A DNA stretch of 8,326 nt from UBA4636 sp963650915 (GCA_963650915.1 CAVJMJ010000037.1:1-8326); one strand, 5' to 3'. Shown: positions 1 through 7,093, numbered from the stretch's first letter. Made by a program: numbers and translations. The notes: generated by a model not told the origin, from the sequence alone.

Positions 1-1
1 T

Positions 2-435
2 TAGGGTGTTGGTCAACTTTTTGCGGAACGTTTCTTCGGTATGCAACTCGTCCGAATAGGTAAAAGTTACGAAATAGTCCCAACGTTGCAGTCTGAGTTT
101 TCGCATCAATCTTACTCTTCGCTTTATGGTGTTTGTTTTTACTCTTTCGAGGTTTTTGTCTACAAACGCTTTCAATTCTGCTTTGTCGTAAAATCGCTTT
201 CCAAAGCCTCTTTAATATGCTTTTTACGCTCTTTCTTGGGCAGTGACAGACTTTCTTTGTAAGCCGTTTCAAAGCGTTCTTTCGTGGTTTCTGGTGGAGA
301 TTCGGTTGCCGTCGGTTGTTGTTTGATTTGTTCAACGGCACGCCTTTTACAGCCTTTTCCGCTCGGAAACGCTCCTCTCGGAATGGCAACGAAATGACTC
401 CCGTCGTGATAAACTTTTGCTGATTTTAGATTCAT
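2..435 (-). pseudogene. Rolling-circle-type replication initiator (Rep), frameshifted and cut by the left edge
   Basis: The first reading frame starts at the ATG at 433-435 (MNLKSAKVYHDGSHFVAIPR), after a GGAG ribosome binding site at 443-446 with 7 bases between, and stops at 172. A second minus-strand frame is open from 211 to the edge and carries the natural continuation, including the stretch WDYFVTFTYSDELHTEETF. Adding one T to the run of four T (plus-strand A at 190-193) joins both into a single protein. The FVTFTY strand followed by an acidic stretch resembles the first conserved motif of HUH-type rolling-circle Rep proteins; the metal-binding HUH motif and the catalytic tyrosine would lie beyond the window, so I cannot check them. 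The product would nick its origin and start replication of a plasmid or integrated element. The single-base loss in a homopolymer can be a real mutation or a sequencing error. The Rep family call rests on motif resemblance and memory of similar Clostridia proteins. Confidence 0.6.
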
Positions 436-442
436 GTGATTG

Positions 443-447
443 CTCCT
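443..447 (-). promoter_or_regulatory. Ribosome binding site of the Rep gene
   Basis: On the minus strand AGGAG lies 7 bases before the ATG at 435-433. It supports this start over later methionines and shows that the broken gene kept a good translation start. Confidence 0.7.
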
Positions 448-478
448 TTTGTTTTTTTGATGAGTGTAAACTCCAAAC

Positions 479-694
479 TCGCAAGATTTTTGCGACTTTG
501 AAATTTTCTTTGAAAGAAACGTAAAAATTTTTGTACCGGTAAATCGCTTCTCTCAAATTGCAATCGGTATTCTAAAATTCAAACCGGACACTTTTTTACC
601 GGTTTGAAATTATTTTTTGAATCCGTTGCACAATTCAATGCTACAACACTTACCGCAAAAAGCGTGAATGGCTCAAAATGTAGTTTCAACGGAT
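479..694. repeat. Cluster of inverted repeats upstream of Rep, possible replication origin
   Basis: Three separate foldable units follow one another upstream of the Rep start. TCGCAA at 479-484 pairs with 490-495. TTCAAACCGG at 578-587 pairs perfectly with 599-608 around an 11-base loop. ATCCGTTG at 621-628 pairs with 687-694, enclosing CTACA/TGTAG (641-645 with 679-683) and a small CGC/GCG hairpin (654-664). Rolling-circle origins usually lie next to the rep gene and use hairpins to expose the nick site, so this is the natural place to look. No nick site can be named from sequence alone, and the hairpins could equally be terminator or regulatory remnants. Confidence 0.35.
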
Positions 695-762
695 AATTTC
701 CATTTTCAATGGCTTTTGTCAAGACGGAAAATTACTGCGAAATGGCTGTAAAATGGATTTAA

Positions 763-798
763 GGCAATAAAAAAGGACGGCGCAAAAAAACGCCGCCC
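763..798 (-). terminator. Intrinsic terminator on the minus strand
   Basis: Read on the minus strand, GGGCGGCG (798-791) pairs with CGCCGTCC (782-775), eight pairs with one G-U, around an 8-base U-rich loop. It is followed directly by a run of six U, then AUU. No protein gene upstream of it on the minus strand is convincing, so it either ends a transcript covering the palindromic block to its right or is the remnant of a lost gene. Confidence 0.6.
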
Positions 799-842
799 GA
801 AACAAAACGGAGCGATAAATATTCGGAATACATAAAAGGAAT

Positions 843-1077
843 AAAACTCAAACTTTGCCGCCGAGCGAAGAATTACGGGGTACGCGGGTGATTCGCCAAG
901 CGGTTTAGCGGCGAACGCCCCGTTTCGCTCGGCTCCAAAGTTGACCTTTTTATCCGAGTTTAGTGAGTTTGTTTGACGGGTGCTTGACCGCGCCAACGGG
1001 GTTCCCCGCAAAACAAAGCGCAGCGACGTTTTATGGGGTGTTCGTAGCGGCGCGCTTGTATATGTCAAGCACCCGCC
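843..1077 (-). repeat. Palindromic intergenic element, possible structured RNA
   Basis: Two nested palindromes stand side by side. The first (851-942) has paired arms AACTTTG/CAAAGTT, GCCGAGCGAA/TTCGCTCGGC, ACGGGG/CCCCGT and TTCGCC/GGCGAA, nested from outside to inside. The second (978-1074) has GGGTGCTTGAC/GTCAAGCACCC outside, CGCGCC/GGCGCG inside, and a GGGGTTCCCC hairpin at 998-1007. A 120-residue open frame crosses the block on the minus strand (706-1068), but its arginine/serine/phenylalanine-rich composition follows from the palindromes and I do not take it as a gene. The block is richer in G+C than its surroundings. From memory, similar translated fragments appear as hypothetical proteins in Clostridia genomes, which suggests a repeated element; this was not checked. 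Confidence 0.5.
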
Positions 1078-1133
1078 AAAGTGCCATTTGAAGTTTTAAT
1101 TAAAAATTTTCATTTAGATGAACAAAGAATCGC

Positions 1134-1162
1134 TTGCTATTATTCGTGTTTTAGAATATAAT
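1134..1162 (+). promoter_or_regulatory. Sigma-A-type promoter of the defence operon
   Basis: TTGCTA at 1134-1139 is followed after exactly 17 bases by a perfect TATAAT at 1157-1162. Transcription would begin near 1168-1170, leaving a leader of about 20 bases before the ATG at 1190 and its GAGGTGA ribosome binding site (1179-1185). No GATC lies in it, so direct control by GATC methylation is not expected. It is the only strong promoter seen ahead of the five-gene run. Confidence 0.75.
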
Positions 1163-1189
1163 ATAAGCAAGAATTTTTGAGGTGACGTT

Positions 1190-2257
1190 ATGTTAAGTTT
1201 TATATCAGCAAAAGAAGCCGCCGAAAAATGGAATATTTCGCAAAGACGCGTTTCCGTATTATGTAGTGAAAACAGAATAAACGGCGCAATGATGGTTGGC
1301 AATATGTGGATTATTCCGTCAAATGCCGAAAAACCGATTGATAAAAGAACCGTCCGTTATGAGAAATCAAAAACTGTTACGCTTAAACCGTTTGTAAAGT
1401 GGGTAGGCGGAAAAAGTCAACTCGTCGAGCAAATCGAAAAAATGCTCCCGACAGACGGAGAAAAAGTTTTGACAAAATATGCTGAACCTATGGTTGGCGG
1501 TGGCGCATTGTTTTTCAGCATACTTTCCAAATATGATTTTGAAGAATTGTATGTCAGTGATATAAATGCCGAACTTATAAATGCATATCAAGCCGTGAAA
1601 AACGATGTAGATAATCTGATTGTAAAACTTAACGAAATGCAAATGCTGTTTTTGCCTATGGATGAAAACGGCAGAAAATATTTCTACTATACCGTTCGTG
1701 AAAAATTCAATTCAACGGCATTAACCGAAGAAACCGCAACCGAAAAGGCGGCGCAGTTTATCTTCTTAAACAAAACCTGTTTTAACGGGCTTTATCGCGT
1801 AAACAGAAAAGGACAATTTAACGTCCCTATGGGTGCGTATAAAAACCCGACTATTTGTGACGATGAAAATTTGCGCAATATACACGAGGCATTACAAAAC
1901 GTCACTATTGTTTGCGGCGATTATTCGTTATCAAAATCGTTTATTGATAAAGATACGTTTGTATATCTCGATCCGCCTTATCGTCCGATTTCCGAAACAT
2001 CCGCTTTTACGTCTTACAATTCAGACGTATTTGATGATGAGGAACAAATAAGACTGTCGAAGTTTATCGACGAAATCAATCTTTCGGGCGCAAAAATTGT
2101 TTTAAGCAACTCAGACCCGAAAAACGTAAATGAAGAAGATAATTTCTTTGATGATTTATATAAAAACTATAAAATAAATCGTGTTGAAGCAACTCGAGCA
2201 ATAAACAGCAAAGGCGATAAACGCGGCAAAATAAACGAATTGCTTATTTGCAACTAA
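1190..2257 (+). CDS. dpnM: DNA N6-adenine methyltransferase (Dam/DpnM type) with N-terminal helix-turn-helix
   Basis: The 355-residue product should transfer a methyl group from S-adenosylmethionine to adenine, most likely in GATC, protecting host DNA from the endonuclease encoded at 3175-4035. Residues 1-55 form a helix-turn-helix of the excisionase/MerR-like kind (SAKEAAEKWNISQRRVSVL, then a GNMWIIP wing). The D12-class catalytic domain begins near 66: FVKWVGGKSQL at 68-78, the SAM-binding EPMVGGGALFF at 99-109, an FNGLYRVN segment at 198-205 as in Dam/DpnM enzymes, and the catalytic DPPY at 261-264. DpnM itself has about 284 residues, so the extra length is the N-terminal domain. The ATG with GAGGTGA just upstream fixes the start. 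The added helix-turn-helix may let the enzyme control its own promoter, replacing a separate controller protein. GATC specificity is inferred from the DpnII-like partner. Confidence 0.9.
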   Translation: MLSFISAKEAAEKWNISQRRVSVLCSENRINGAMMVGNMWIIPSNAEKPIDKRTVRYEKSKTVTLKPFVKWVGGKSQLVEQIEKMLPTDGEKVLTKYAEPMVGGGALFFSILSKYDFEELYVSDINAELINAYQAVKNDVDNLIVKLNEMQMLFLPMDENGRKYFYYTVREKFNSTALTEETATEKAAQFIFLNKTCFNGLYRVNRKGQFNVPMGAYKNPTICDDENLRNIHEALQNVTIVCGDYSLSKSFIDKDTFVYLDPPYRPISETSAFTSYNSDVFDDEEQIRLSKFIDEINLSGAKIVLSNSDPKNVNEEDNFFDDLYKNYKINRVEATRAINSKGDKRGKINELLICN

Positions 2258-2270
2258 AAGAGAGGTTATT

Positions 2271-3161
2271 ATGGCAGAATTAAAACTATTTAAGGTAAAC
2301 GGACACGTTGAAGAATTGAAATCTAAAAGCGTAACCATAGAAAAAGAGTTGCAGATCATTATCGAAAAGAATATGCAAGAATTTTTCGGCGTGAGATTCC
2401 TTGCTTCAGAATATAGAATAGACAACGGAAGAATGGATTCCATAGGAATCGACGAGAATAATTGTCCCGTTATTTTCGAATACAAGCGTTTTTCGAGTGA
2501 AAATGTAATAAATCAAGGTTTGTTCTATTTGAATTGGCTATTGGAACATAAGGCTAATTTCAAACTATTAGTTTTAGAAACCTATGGCAATGAAGTTGCA
2601 AATAATATCGATTGGTCTATGCCGAGAGTGGTTTGTATTGCAAGCGACTTTAATAAATATGACGAAGAAGCCATTAAACAAATAAATCGTAATGTATCGC
2701 TTATCCGTTACAAACAATACAATAACGATTTGCTGTTGTTTGAACTGTTGAATACAAATACGGTAGCCCCTATTGACAACGAACAGGTTGAGCATAAAAC
2801 CTCACAAAATAATGAAAAAACATTTACAGAGCAATATAAAAACGCTCCACAAAAATTCAAAGAACTATATGACGAATTATCCGATTATGCTATGAGTTTA
2901 GGCGATGATGTGTCACAAAGCACATTAAAACTATATTCAGCATTCAAAAAAATCAAGAATTTCTGCACTATGGAAGTTTATCAGGCAAAAATGCTGATAA
3001 ATTTCAGACTTAATCCCGACGATTACGAATTGTCAGACACCTTACGTGACGTTCGTAATATAGGTCATTGGGGGTGTGGCGATTTACAGTTAATAATGCG
3101 CGATCGCTCCGAAATAGAACAAGCAAAAGAACTTATTTTGAAAGCATACGAAAATAATTAA
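2271..3161 (+). CDS. PD-(D/E)XK nuclease-like protein with C-terminal DUF5655 domain
   Basis: The 296-residue product has two parts. Residues 20-160 look like a NucS/DUF91-type restriction-endonuclease fold: GRMDSIGID (53-61) gives the first acidic residue D56, and VIFEYKR (67-73) gives E70 and K72 of the ExK motif, followed by Q82 in a helix. Residues 195-294 match DUF5655, a small C-terminal domain known beside such nuclease folds and often annotated as a transport protein without good reason. A polar linker (about 163-190) joins them. It starts 13 bases after the methyltransferase stop with AGAGAGG at 2259-2265. All catalytic-type residues are present, so it may cut DNA. Its position between a methyltransferase and its matching endonuclease is unusual. 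Its target and whether it acts with the GATC system are unknown. Confidence 0.75.
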   Translation: MAELKLFKVNGHVEELKSKSVTIEKELQIIIEKNMQEFFGVRFLASEYRIDNGRMDSIGIDENNCPVIFEYKRFSSENVINQGLFYLNWLLEHKANFKLLVLETYGNEVANNIDWSMPRVVCIASDFNKYDEEAIKQINRNVSLIRYKQYNNDLLLFELLNTNTVAPIDNEQVEHKTSQNNEKTFTEQYKNAPQKFKELYDELSDYAMSLGDDVSQSTLKLYSAFKKIKNFCTMEVYQAKMLINFRLNPDDYELSDTLRDVRNIGHWGCGDLQLIMRDRSEIEQAKELILKAYENN

Positions 3162-3166
3162 GGTGG
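3160..3166 (+). promoter_or_regulatory. Ribosome binding site that sets the endonuclease start at 3175
   Basis: AAGGTGG overlaps the stop codon of the preceding gene and lies 8 bases before the ATG at 3175. An in-frame GTG at 3163 sits inside this site and cannot use it, so the ATG is the better start. The resulting MKRDFNNWLDTF also lines up with the N-terminus of R.DpnII as I remember it. Confidence 0.7.
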
Positions 3167-3174
3167 GGAAACGA

Positions 3175-4035
3175 ATGAAAAGAGATTTTAACAACTGGCT
3201 TGATACATTCAGAAGCAGTATTTGCGACTATAAATTCTACGTTGACTTTGAAAAAGTTTACGGCAATGTAGAAAGTATAAAGGTTGAATTAAATATTCTC
3301 AACTCGCTTATCGGTTCAAAAAATATCGAAAACGATTTCAAAAACCTTGTAGCGGAATACCCGAAAGTTTTGAAATGCATTCCTATTTTGCTTGCAGTTC
3401 GTAGCCGCGAAATATATGCCATTGACAGCGACGGCGAATATTGGTTTAATTTTGCAAAACAAAACTATTCTATCGACGAATACATAATGTTTATGCACAA
3501 AACGGGTTTATTCTCACTTATTTCGGAACACTTGATAAACAATCTCGTCGATTACGTTACAGGCGTAGAAGTCGGGCTTGACAGTAACGGACGTAAAAAT
3601 CGCGGCGGTCATTTAATGGAAGATTTGGTAGAATCGTATCTTGTGCAAGCGGGACTTCAAAGAAACGTCGATTATTTCAAAGAAATGTATCTTTCCGATG
3701 TCGAAAAGCAATGGAATTTGGATTTATCGAGCATTTCAAATCAAGGTAAAGCGAAAAAACGTTTTGATTTTGTAGTTAAGAAAGATAAGACCGTGTACGC
3801 CATCGAAGCAAATTTCTATTCGAGCCAAGGTTCAAAACTTAATGAAACTGCAAGGAGTTACAAAACTATTGCGTTGGAAGCTAAAGAAATCGACGGTTTT
3901 GCATTCGTTTGGTTTACCGATGGTCAAGGGTGGAAATCTGCTCGTCACAATCTTGAAGAAACGTTTGACGTTTTGGATAATATGTACTGTATTGCCGATA
4001 TGGAAAACGGTATCGTTAAGGAACTTTTCAAATAA
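3175..4035 (+). CDS. dpnB: Type II restriction endonuclease, DpnII family (GATC)
   Basis: The 286-residue protein (R.DpnII has 288) is recognisable along its length: NSLIGSKNIENDF near 43-55, the conserved VDYVTGVEVGLDSNGRKNR block at about 125-143, KRFDFVV at 195-201, YAIEANFYSSQGSKLNETARSYK at about 208-230 and FVWFTDGQGW near 244-253. Members cut unmethylated double-stranded GATC. The active site follows the PD-(D/E)XK pattern with D198 and E211, but the usual lysine is replaced by asparagine (E-A-N, N213), as in other DpnII/MboI enzymes. Its methyltransferase partner is at 1190-2257, separated from it by the nuclease-like gene. Translation is coupled to the gene before, since the ribosome binding site overlaps that stop. 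The frame is intact, so the system is probably active. Confidence 0.93.
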   Translation: MKRDFNNWLDTFRSSICDYKFYVDFEKVYGNVESIKVELNILNSLIGSKNIENDFKNLVAEYPKVLKCIPILLAVRSREIYAIDSDGEYWFNFAKQNYSIDEYIMFMHKTGLFSLISEHLINNLVDYVTGVEVGLDSNGRKNRGGHLMEDLVESYLVQAGLQRNVDYFKEMYLSDVEKQWNLDLSSISNQGKAKKRFDFVVKKDKTVYAIEANFYSSQGSKLNETARSYKTIALEAKEIDGFAFVWFTDGQGWKSARHNLEETFDVLDNMYCIADMENGIVKELFK

Positions 4036-4036
4036 T

Positions 4037-4780
4037 ATGGCAAAGAAAAATATACCGTTACAGCCCGAAAATTTCGAACTCGAAACAAATACAGTTTGGG
4101 CGTTCCCCGATCGCGGCAAATGGGCAACGCACGACGCGAAATACCGTGGGAATTGGTCACCATATATTCCGAGAAACGTAATTCTGCGTTATTCGAAAGA
4201 GAATGACACCGTTTTGGATCAGTTCGTCGGTGGCGGCACTACTGCCATTGAGGCAAAATTAACTAATAGGAATTTTATCGGCGTTGATATTAATCCGAAC
4301 GCGCTTGAAATTACAAAAAGCAAATTGAATTTCGAGTGTGAATTTAATCCGACGATAAGTATTATCCAAGGCGATGCGCGTAATCTTTCGACTATTGCCG
4401 ATAATTCGATTGACCTTATTTGCACGCATCCACCTTATGCTGATATTATTCATTACAGCGAAGATATCGACGGCGATATGTCACTTATGCCGATGAAAGA
4501 ATTTTTATTTGAAATCGGCAAGGTTGCGGAAGAAAGTTATCGGGTATTGAAAAAGGACAAGTTTTGCGCTATACTTATGGGAGATACGCGCAAAAAAGGT
4601 ATGGTTCAACCATTAGCGTTTGAAACAATGCGTATTTTTGAAATGGCAGGGTTCAAAACGAAAGAAATTATAATCAAGGAACAACACAATTGCAAAGCCA
4701 CGGGCTATTGGAAAACAAACAGCATAAAGTTTAATTTCCTTTTACTCGCCCACGAGTATTTGTTTGTGTTTAAGAAATAA
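4037..4780 (+). CDS. Second DNA methyltransferase (N4-cytosine or N6-adenine), I-before-IV motif order
   Basis: The product has 247 residues and starts one base after the endonuclease stop; AAGGAA at 4018-4023 inside the previous gene is the likely ribosome binding site. The frame stays open upstream to 3842 or further, but that part is only the other frame of the endonuclease gene. Residues 26-60 (RGKWATHDAKYRGNWSPYIP, then NVILRYSKENDTVL) lead into the SAM-binding motif DQFVGGGTT (61-69) and GVDINP (82-87); the catalytic motif is HPPY (131-134). DpnA, the usual second methyltransferase of DpnII systems, has its DPPY before the SAM motif, so this is a different type. The SPPY-like motif with histidine in first place leaves base preference open. 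It may protect GATC in another form, or a different site linked to the nuclease at 2271-3161. Confidence 0.8.
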   Translation: MAKKNIPLQPENFELETNTVWAFPDRGKWATHDAKYRGNWSPYIPRNVILRYSKENDTVLDQFVGGGTTAIEAKLTNRNFIGVDINPNALEITKSKLNFECEFNPTISIIQGDARNLSTIADNSIDLICTHPPYADIIHYSEDIDGDMSLMPMKEFLFEIGKVAEESYRVLKKDKFCAILMGDTRKKGMVQPLAFETMRIFEMAGFKTKEIIIKEQHNCKATGYWKTNSIKFNFLLLAHEYLFVFKK

Positions 4781-4822
4781 CGAAAAATAAAAAGTAATCT
4801 TTAATGAAGGAGTATATGATAA

Positions 4823-7093
4823 ATGAAAGGGAACATATATTATATTGAGGGTAACTGTGGCCGTATAAATGGTGAGGATAATGCTGTTTATTTTTTTCAC
4901 AAGAACGATCTTCTTAATTGTACAATCTACCAACTAAGTGAGGGTGATTATGTTGAGTTTGAAGTGGAAAAACAAAGTAATTATAAGAATGATAAGGCTG
5001 TTAAGATTAGGAAGAAAGGTGCAGATATATCAAATTCAAAAAATACTGTTAATCCTGGAATCAATCCGAAGTTTAAATTTGACAACTTTAACAATGATGA
5101 AAAGGAAATCCTAAATTATCTAAAGAAAGTGTTTTACCTAACAAATAGCGGTTCCCCATTAACCATTGCAAATAGTACATATAGGTATTGTTTGGTTAAA
5201 CCGACAAACGATTTCAGCTTAACATTCAACTTAAACAGAGAAATTGTTATAATATTTTCCGATTACGTTTCATTTGAACCACGCACATTAGATGCAGCAA
5301 CATATGCTATAGAACAGATTAGTTCCAAGCTTCGAATAGATAGAGGGTGTCAAATCGTAATCAGTAGCGATGAAAAAATAGAACCAAAATTATCGGCAAT
5401 CCTTAAAGATACCAATCTAAATTCAATAGTTATTCCGTTTAGTTACAAAGAATTATTATCCTTTCCTAACGAAGGATTTGTTCTAAACAGATTCCGAAAA
5501 TACTTGTTCGATGTCGATCTATTTTCTTCATCGAACCCTATACAAAATGATATTTTCTTTTTTGGACGAAGAGATTATGTCTTTGACATTGTAAATAAAT
5601 GTAAAAATAATATTCACAGTGGCATTTTCGGATTAAGACGAAGCGGAAAAACATCACTATTATATGCAATAAAAAGATTACTAAAAAACGATAATTGTCC
5701 TGCAATATATATTCCATGTCAAAGTCAGCTTTCTTCATCAAATTGGCAAATGGCATTATATACAATCATTCGCGATATTTATAAAGAAACAGGAATAAAA
5801 GAAAGAAATGTGCACTCTAAGCAATCATATTTAGATGGTAATGCGGCTGTTTGTTTTGAAGATGATATCCTGACACTTTATAAAGAGACATCAAAAACAA
5901 TTGTATTGCTTTTTGATGAGATTGAGGCAATAACATTTGATGTTCCAAGCGATAATTCGAATTGGGCAGACGGCACATACTACATTTCCTTTTGGAATGC
6001 ATTGCGTGGCTTGTATCTTAAAAACCCCAATGTAATTTCTATTGTCGTAGCTGGAACAAACCCAAGAATCAATGAGATCCCCGTTTTACACAACGGAAGT
6101 ACGAACCCGATGTATGGACAATTGGCTTTATCAAACCAAGGAGCATATTTATTGCCATTTACGTTAATTGATACACAAAATATGGTTAATACGCTTGGTG
6201 GATATATGGGATTATCGTTTGATGATCATGTCTGTTCTTCCTTAACACTTGATTGCGGCGGTCACCCATATTTAATCAGACTACTTTGTAGTTTTATTAA
6301 CCACGAAATAAAGGATGCCGGGTTATCTCGCCCTCGGACGGTAAGTCAATCGAAATATAATGAATTCATTAAATTGTTTGAAGAAACTAATGAGGCTACA
6401 GGCTTCTATTTAATGATATTAAACATACTTGTAACAAACTATCCGAAAGAATTCAATGTGTTAAAAGAACTTGCATTAAACGGAGGCAAATACATTTCAA
6501 ATTTTGTTGACGATAATGCTCTTCTCCATCTACTTGGCTACGGATTAATTGAAAATGTGGATGGCATATATAAAATACGCTTTAAAACAATAGAAAGATA
6601 TTTATTGGGAAAATATAAATACGAACGGACAAATTTGACAATTGAAGAGCAAAAACAAGAAATTCAATATAGAATTAATTCTGTGGAAATTTCTTTGCGT
6701 AAATTGGTCAAAAATACATTGGCTACACTTAAGGGTATTAATAAAGCAAAAGAGTTGGTATTAAAAGTTATGACAGAGCATACTGCCATACAATCTTATG
6801 ATTTAACTAAAGCAAACTCACTATCCTACAATGAGTTGTTTGATCCAAGTGTAAATAAGATATACTTTAGCGTATTGTCGAGAATAATTGTTGATAATTT
6901 TGACTTGTTTGCAAACATTTTTGAAAACACGTCAAAAGAGGAACTAAGAAATGATTTTGATATAATAAATAAAGCGAGAAGGGTACCGGATCACAGTTAC
7001 ACAGAGTCATCTCAAAACTGGACACAAAGCGATTTCTTGCAGTTTAGACATTCAATCTCAAAAATAGAAGAACTACTTAAAAATTACGAATAA
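4823..7093 (+). CDS. Cold-shock-like domain, P-loop ATPase and HEPN-like domain: putative defence effector
   Basis: The 756-residue protein starts at an ATG 10 bases after AAGGAG (4807-4812). Residues 1-64 resemble a cold-shock OB fold, with VYFFHKNDL (22-30) at the place of the nucleic-acid-binding RNP2 strand and LSEGDYVEFEVE (38-49) following. Residues 95-215 form an alpha/beta domain I do not recognise. Residues 240-600 are a P-loop ATPase of the archaeal-ATPase/STAND kind: Walker A GLRRSGKTS (270-278), Walker B IVLLFDEIE (360-368), a VVAGTNP strand (408-414) and GGHPYLIRLLC (479-489). Residues 610-756 look like a Swt1-type HEPN domain; NKARRVPDHS holds R719-x4-H724, the usual HEPN ribonuclease pair. 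I infer that it senses nucleic acid, switches with ATP and cuts RNA, stopping growth of infected cells. It lies 42 bases behind the second methyltransferase with no terminator between, so it is probably in the same operon. Its codons look more A/T-rich than those of genes 1-4, hinting at a separate origin. Confidence 0.75.
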   Translation: MKGNIYYIEGNCGRINGEDNAVYFFHKNDLLNCTIYQLSEGDYVEFEVEKQSNYKNDKAVKIRKKGADISNSKNTVNPGINPKFKFDNFNNDEKEILNYLKKVFYLTNSGSPLTIANSTYRYCLVKPTNDFSLTFNLNREIVIIFSDYVSFEPRTLDAATYAIEQISSKLRIDRGCQIVISSDEKIEPKLSAILKDTNLNSIVIPFSYKELLSFPNEGFVLNRFRKYLFDVDLFSSSNPIQNDIFFFGRRDYVFDIVNKCKNNIHSGIFGLRRSGKTSLLYAIKRLLKNDNCPAIYIPCQSQLSSSNWQMALYTIIRDIYKETGIKERNVHSKQSYLDGNAAVCFEDDILTLYKETSKTIVLLFDEIEAITFDVPSDNSNWADGTYYISFWNALRGLYLKNPNVISIVVAGTNPRINEIPVLHNGSTNPMYGQLALSNQGAYLLPFTLIDTQNMVNTLGGYMGLSFDDHVCSSLTLDCGGHPYLIRLLCSFINHEIKDAGLSRPRTVSQSKYNEFIKLFEETNEATGFYLMILNILVTNYPKEFNVLKELALNGGKYISNFVDDNALLHLLGYGLIENVDGIYKIRFKTIERYLLGKYKYERTNLTIEEQKQEIQYRINSVEISLRKLVKNTLATLKGINKAKELVLKVMTEHTAIQSYDLTKANSLSYNELFDPSVNKIYFSVLSRIIVDNFDLFANIFENTSKEELRNDFDIINKARRVPDHSYTESSQNWTQSDFLQFRHSISKIEELLKNYE

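Noticed and set aside
41..262. 73-residue plus-strand open frame at the left edge
   Set aside because: It lies antisense to the Rep coding sequence and has no family resemblance.
623..647. Possible att pair: CCGTTG and TGCTACAAC here and again near 8219-8250
   Set aside because: Only 6 and 9 bases match and their spacing differs, so chance explains it.
706..1068. 120-residue minus-strand open frame
   Set aside because: It runs through two palindromes and a terminator hairpin, has no ribosome binding site that I can see, and its composition reflects the repeat structure.
3163..3174. GTG start for the endonuclease
   Set aside because: It lies within the ribosome binding site that serves the ATG at 3175.
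3842..4036. Longer N-terminus for the second methyltransferase
   Set aside because: These bases encode the C-terminus of the DpnII endonuclease in another frame; the ATG at 4037 gives a normal family N-terminus.
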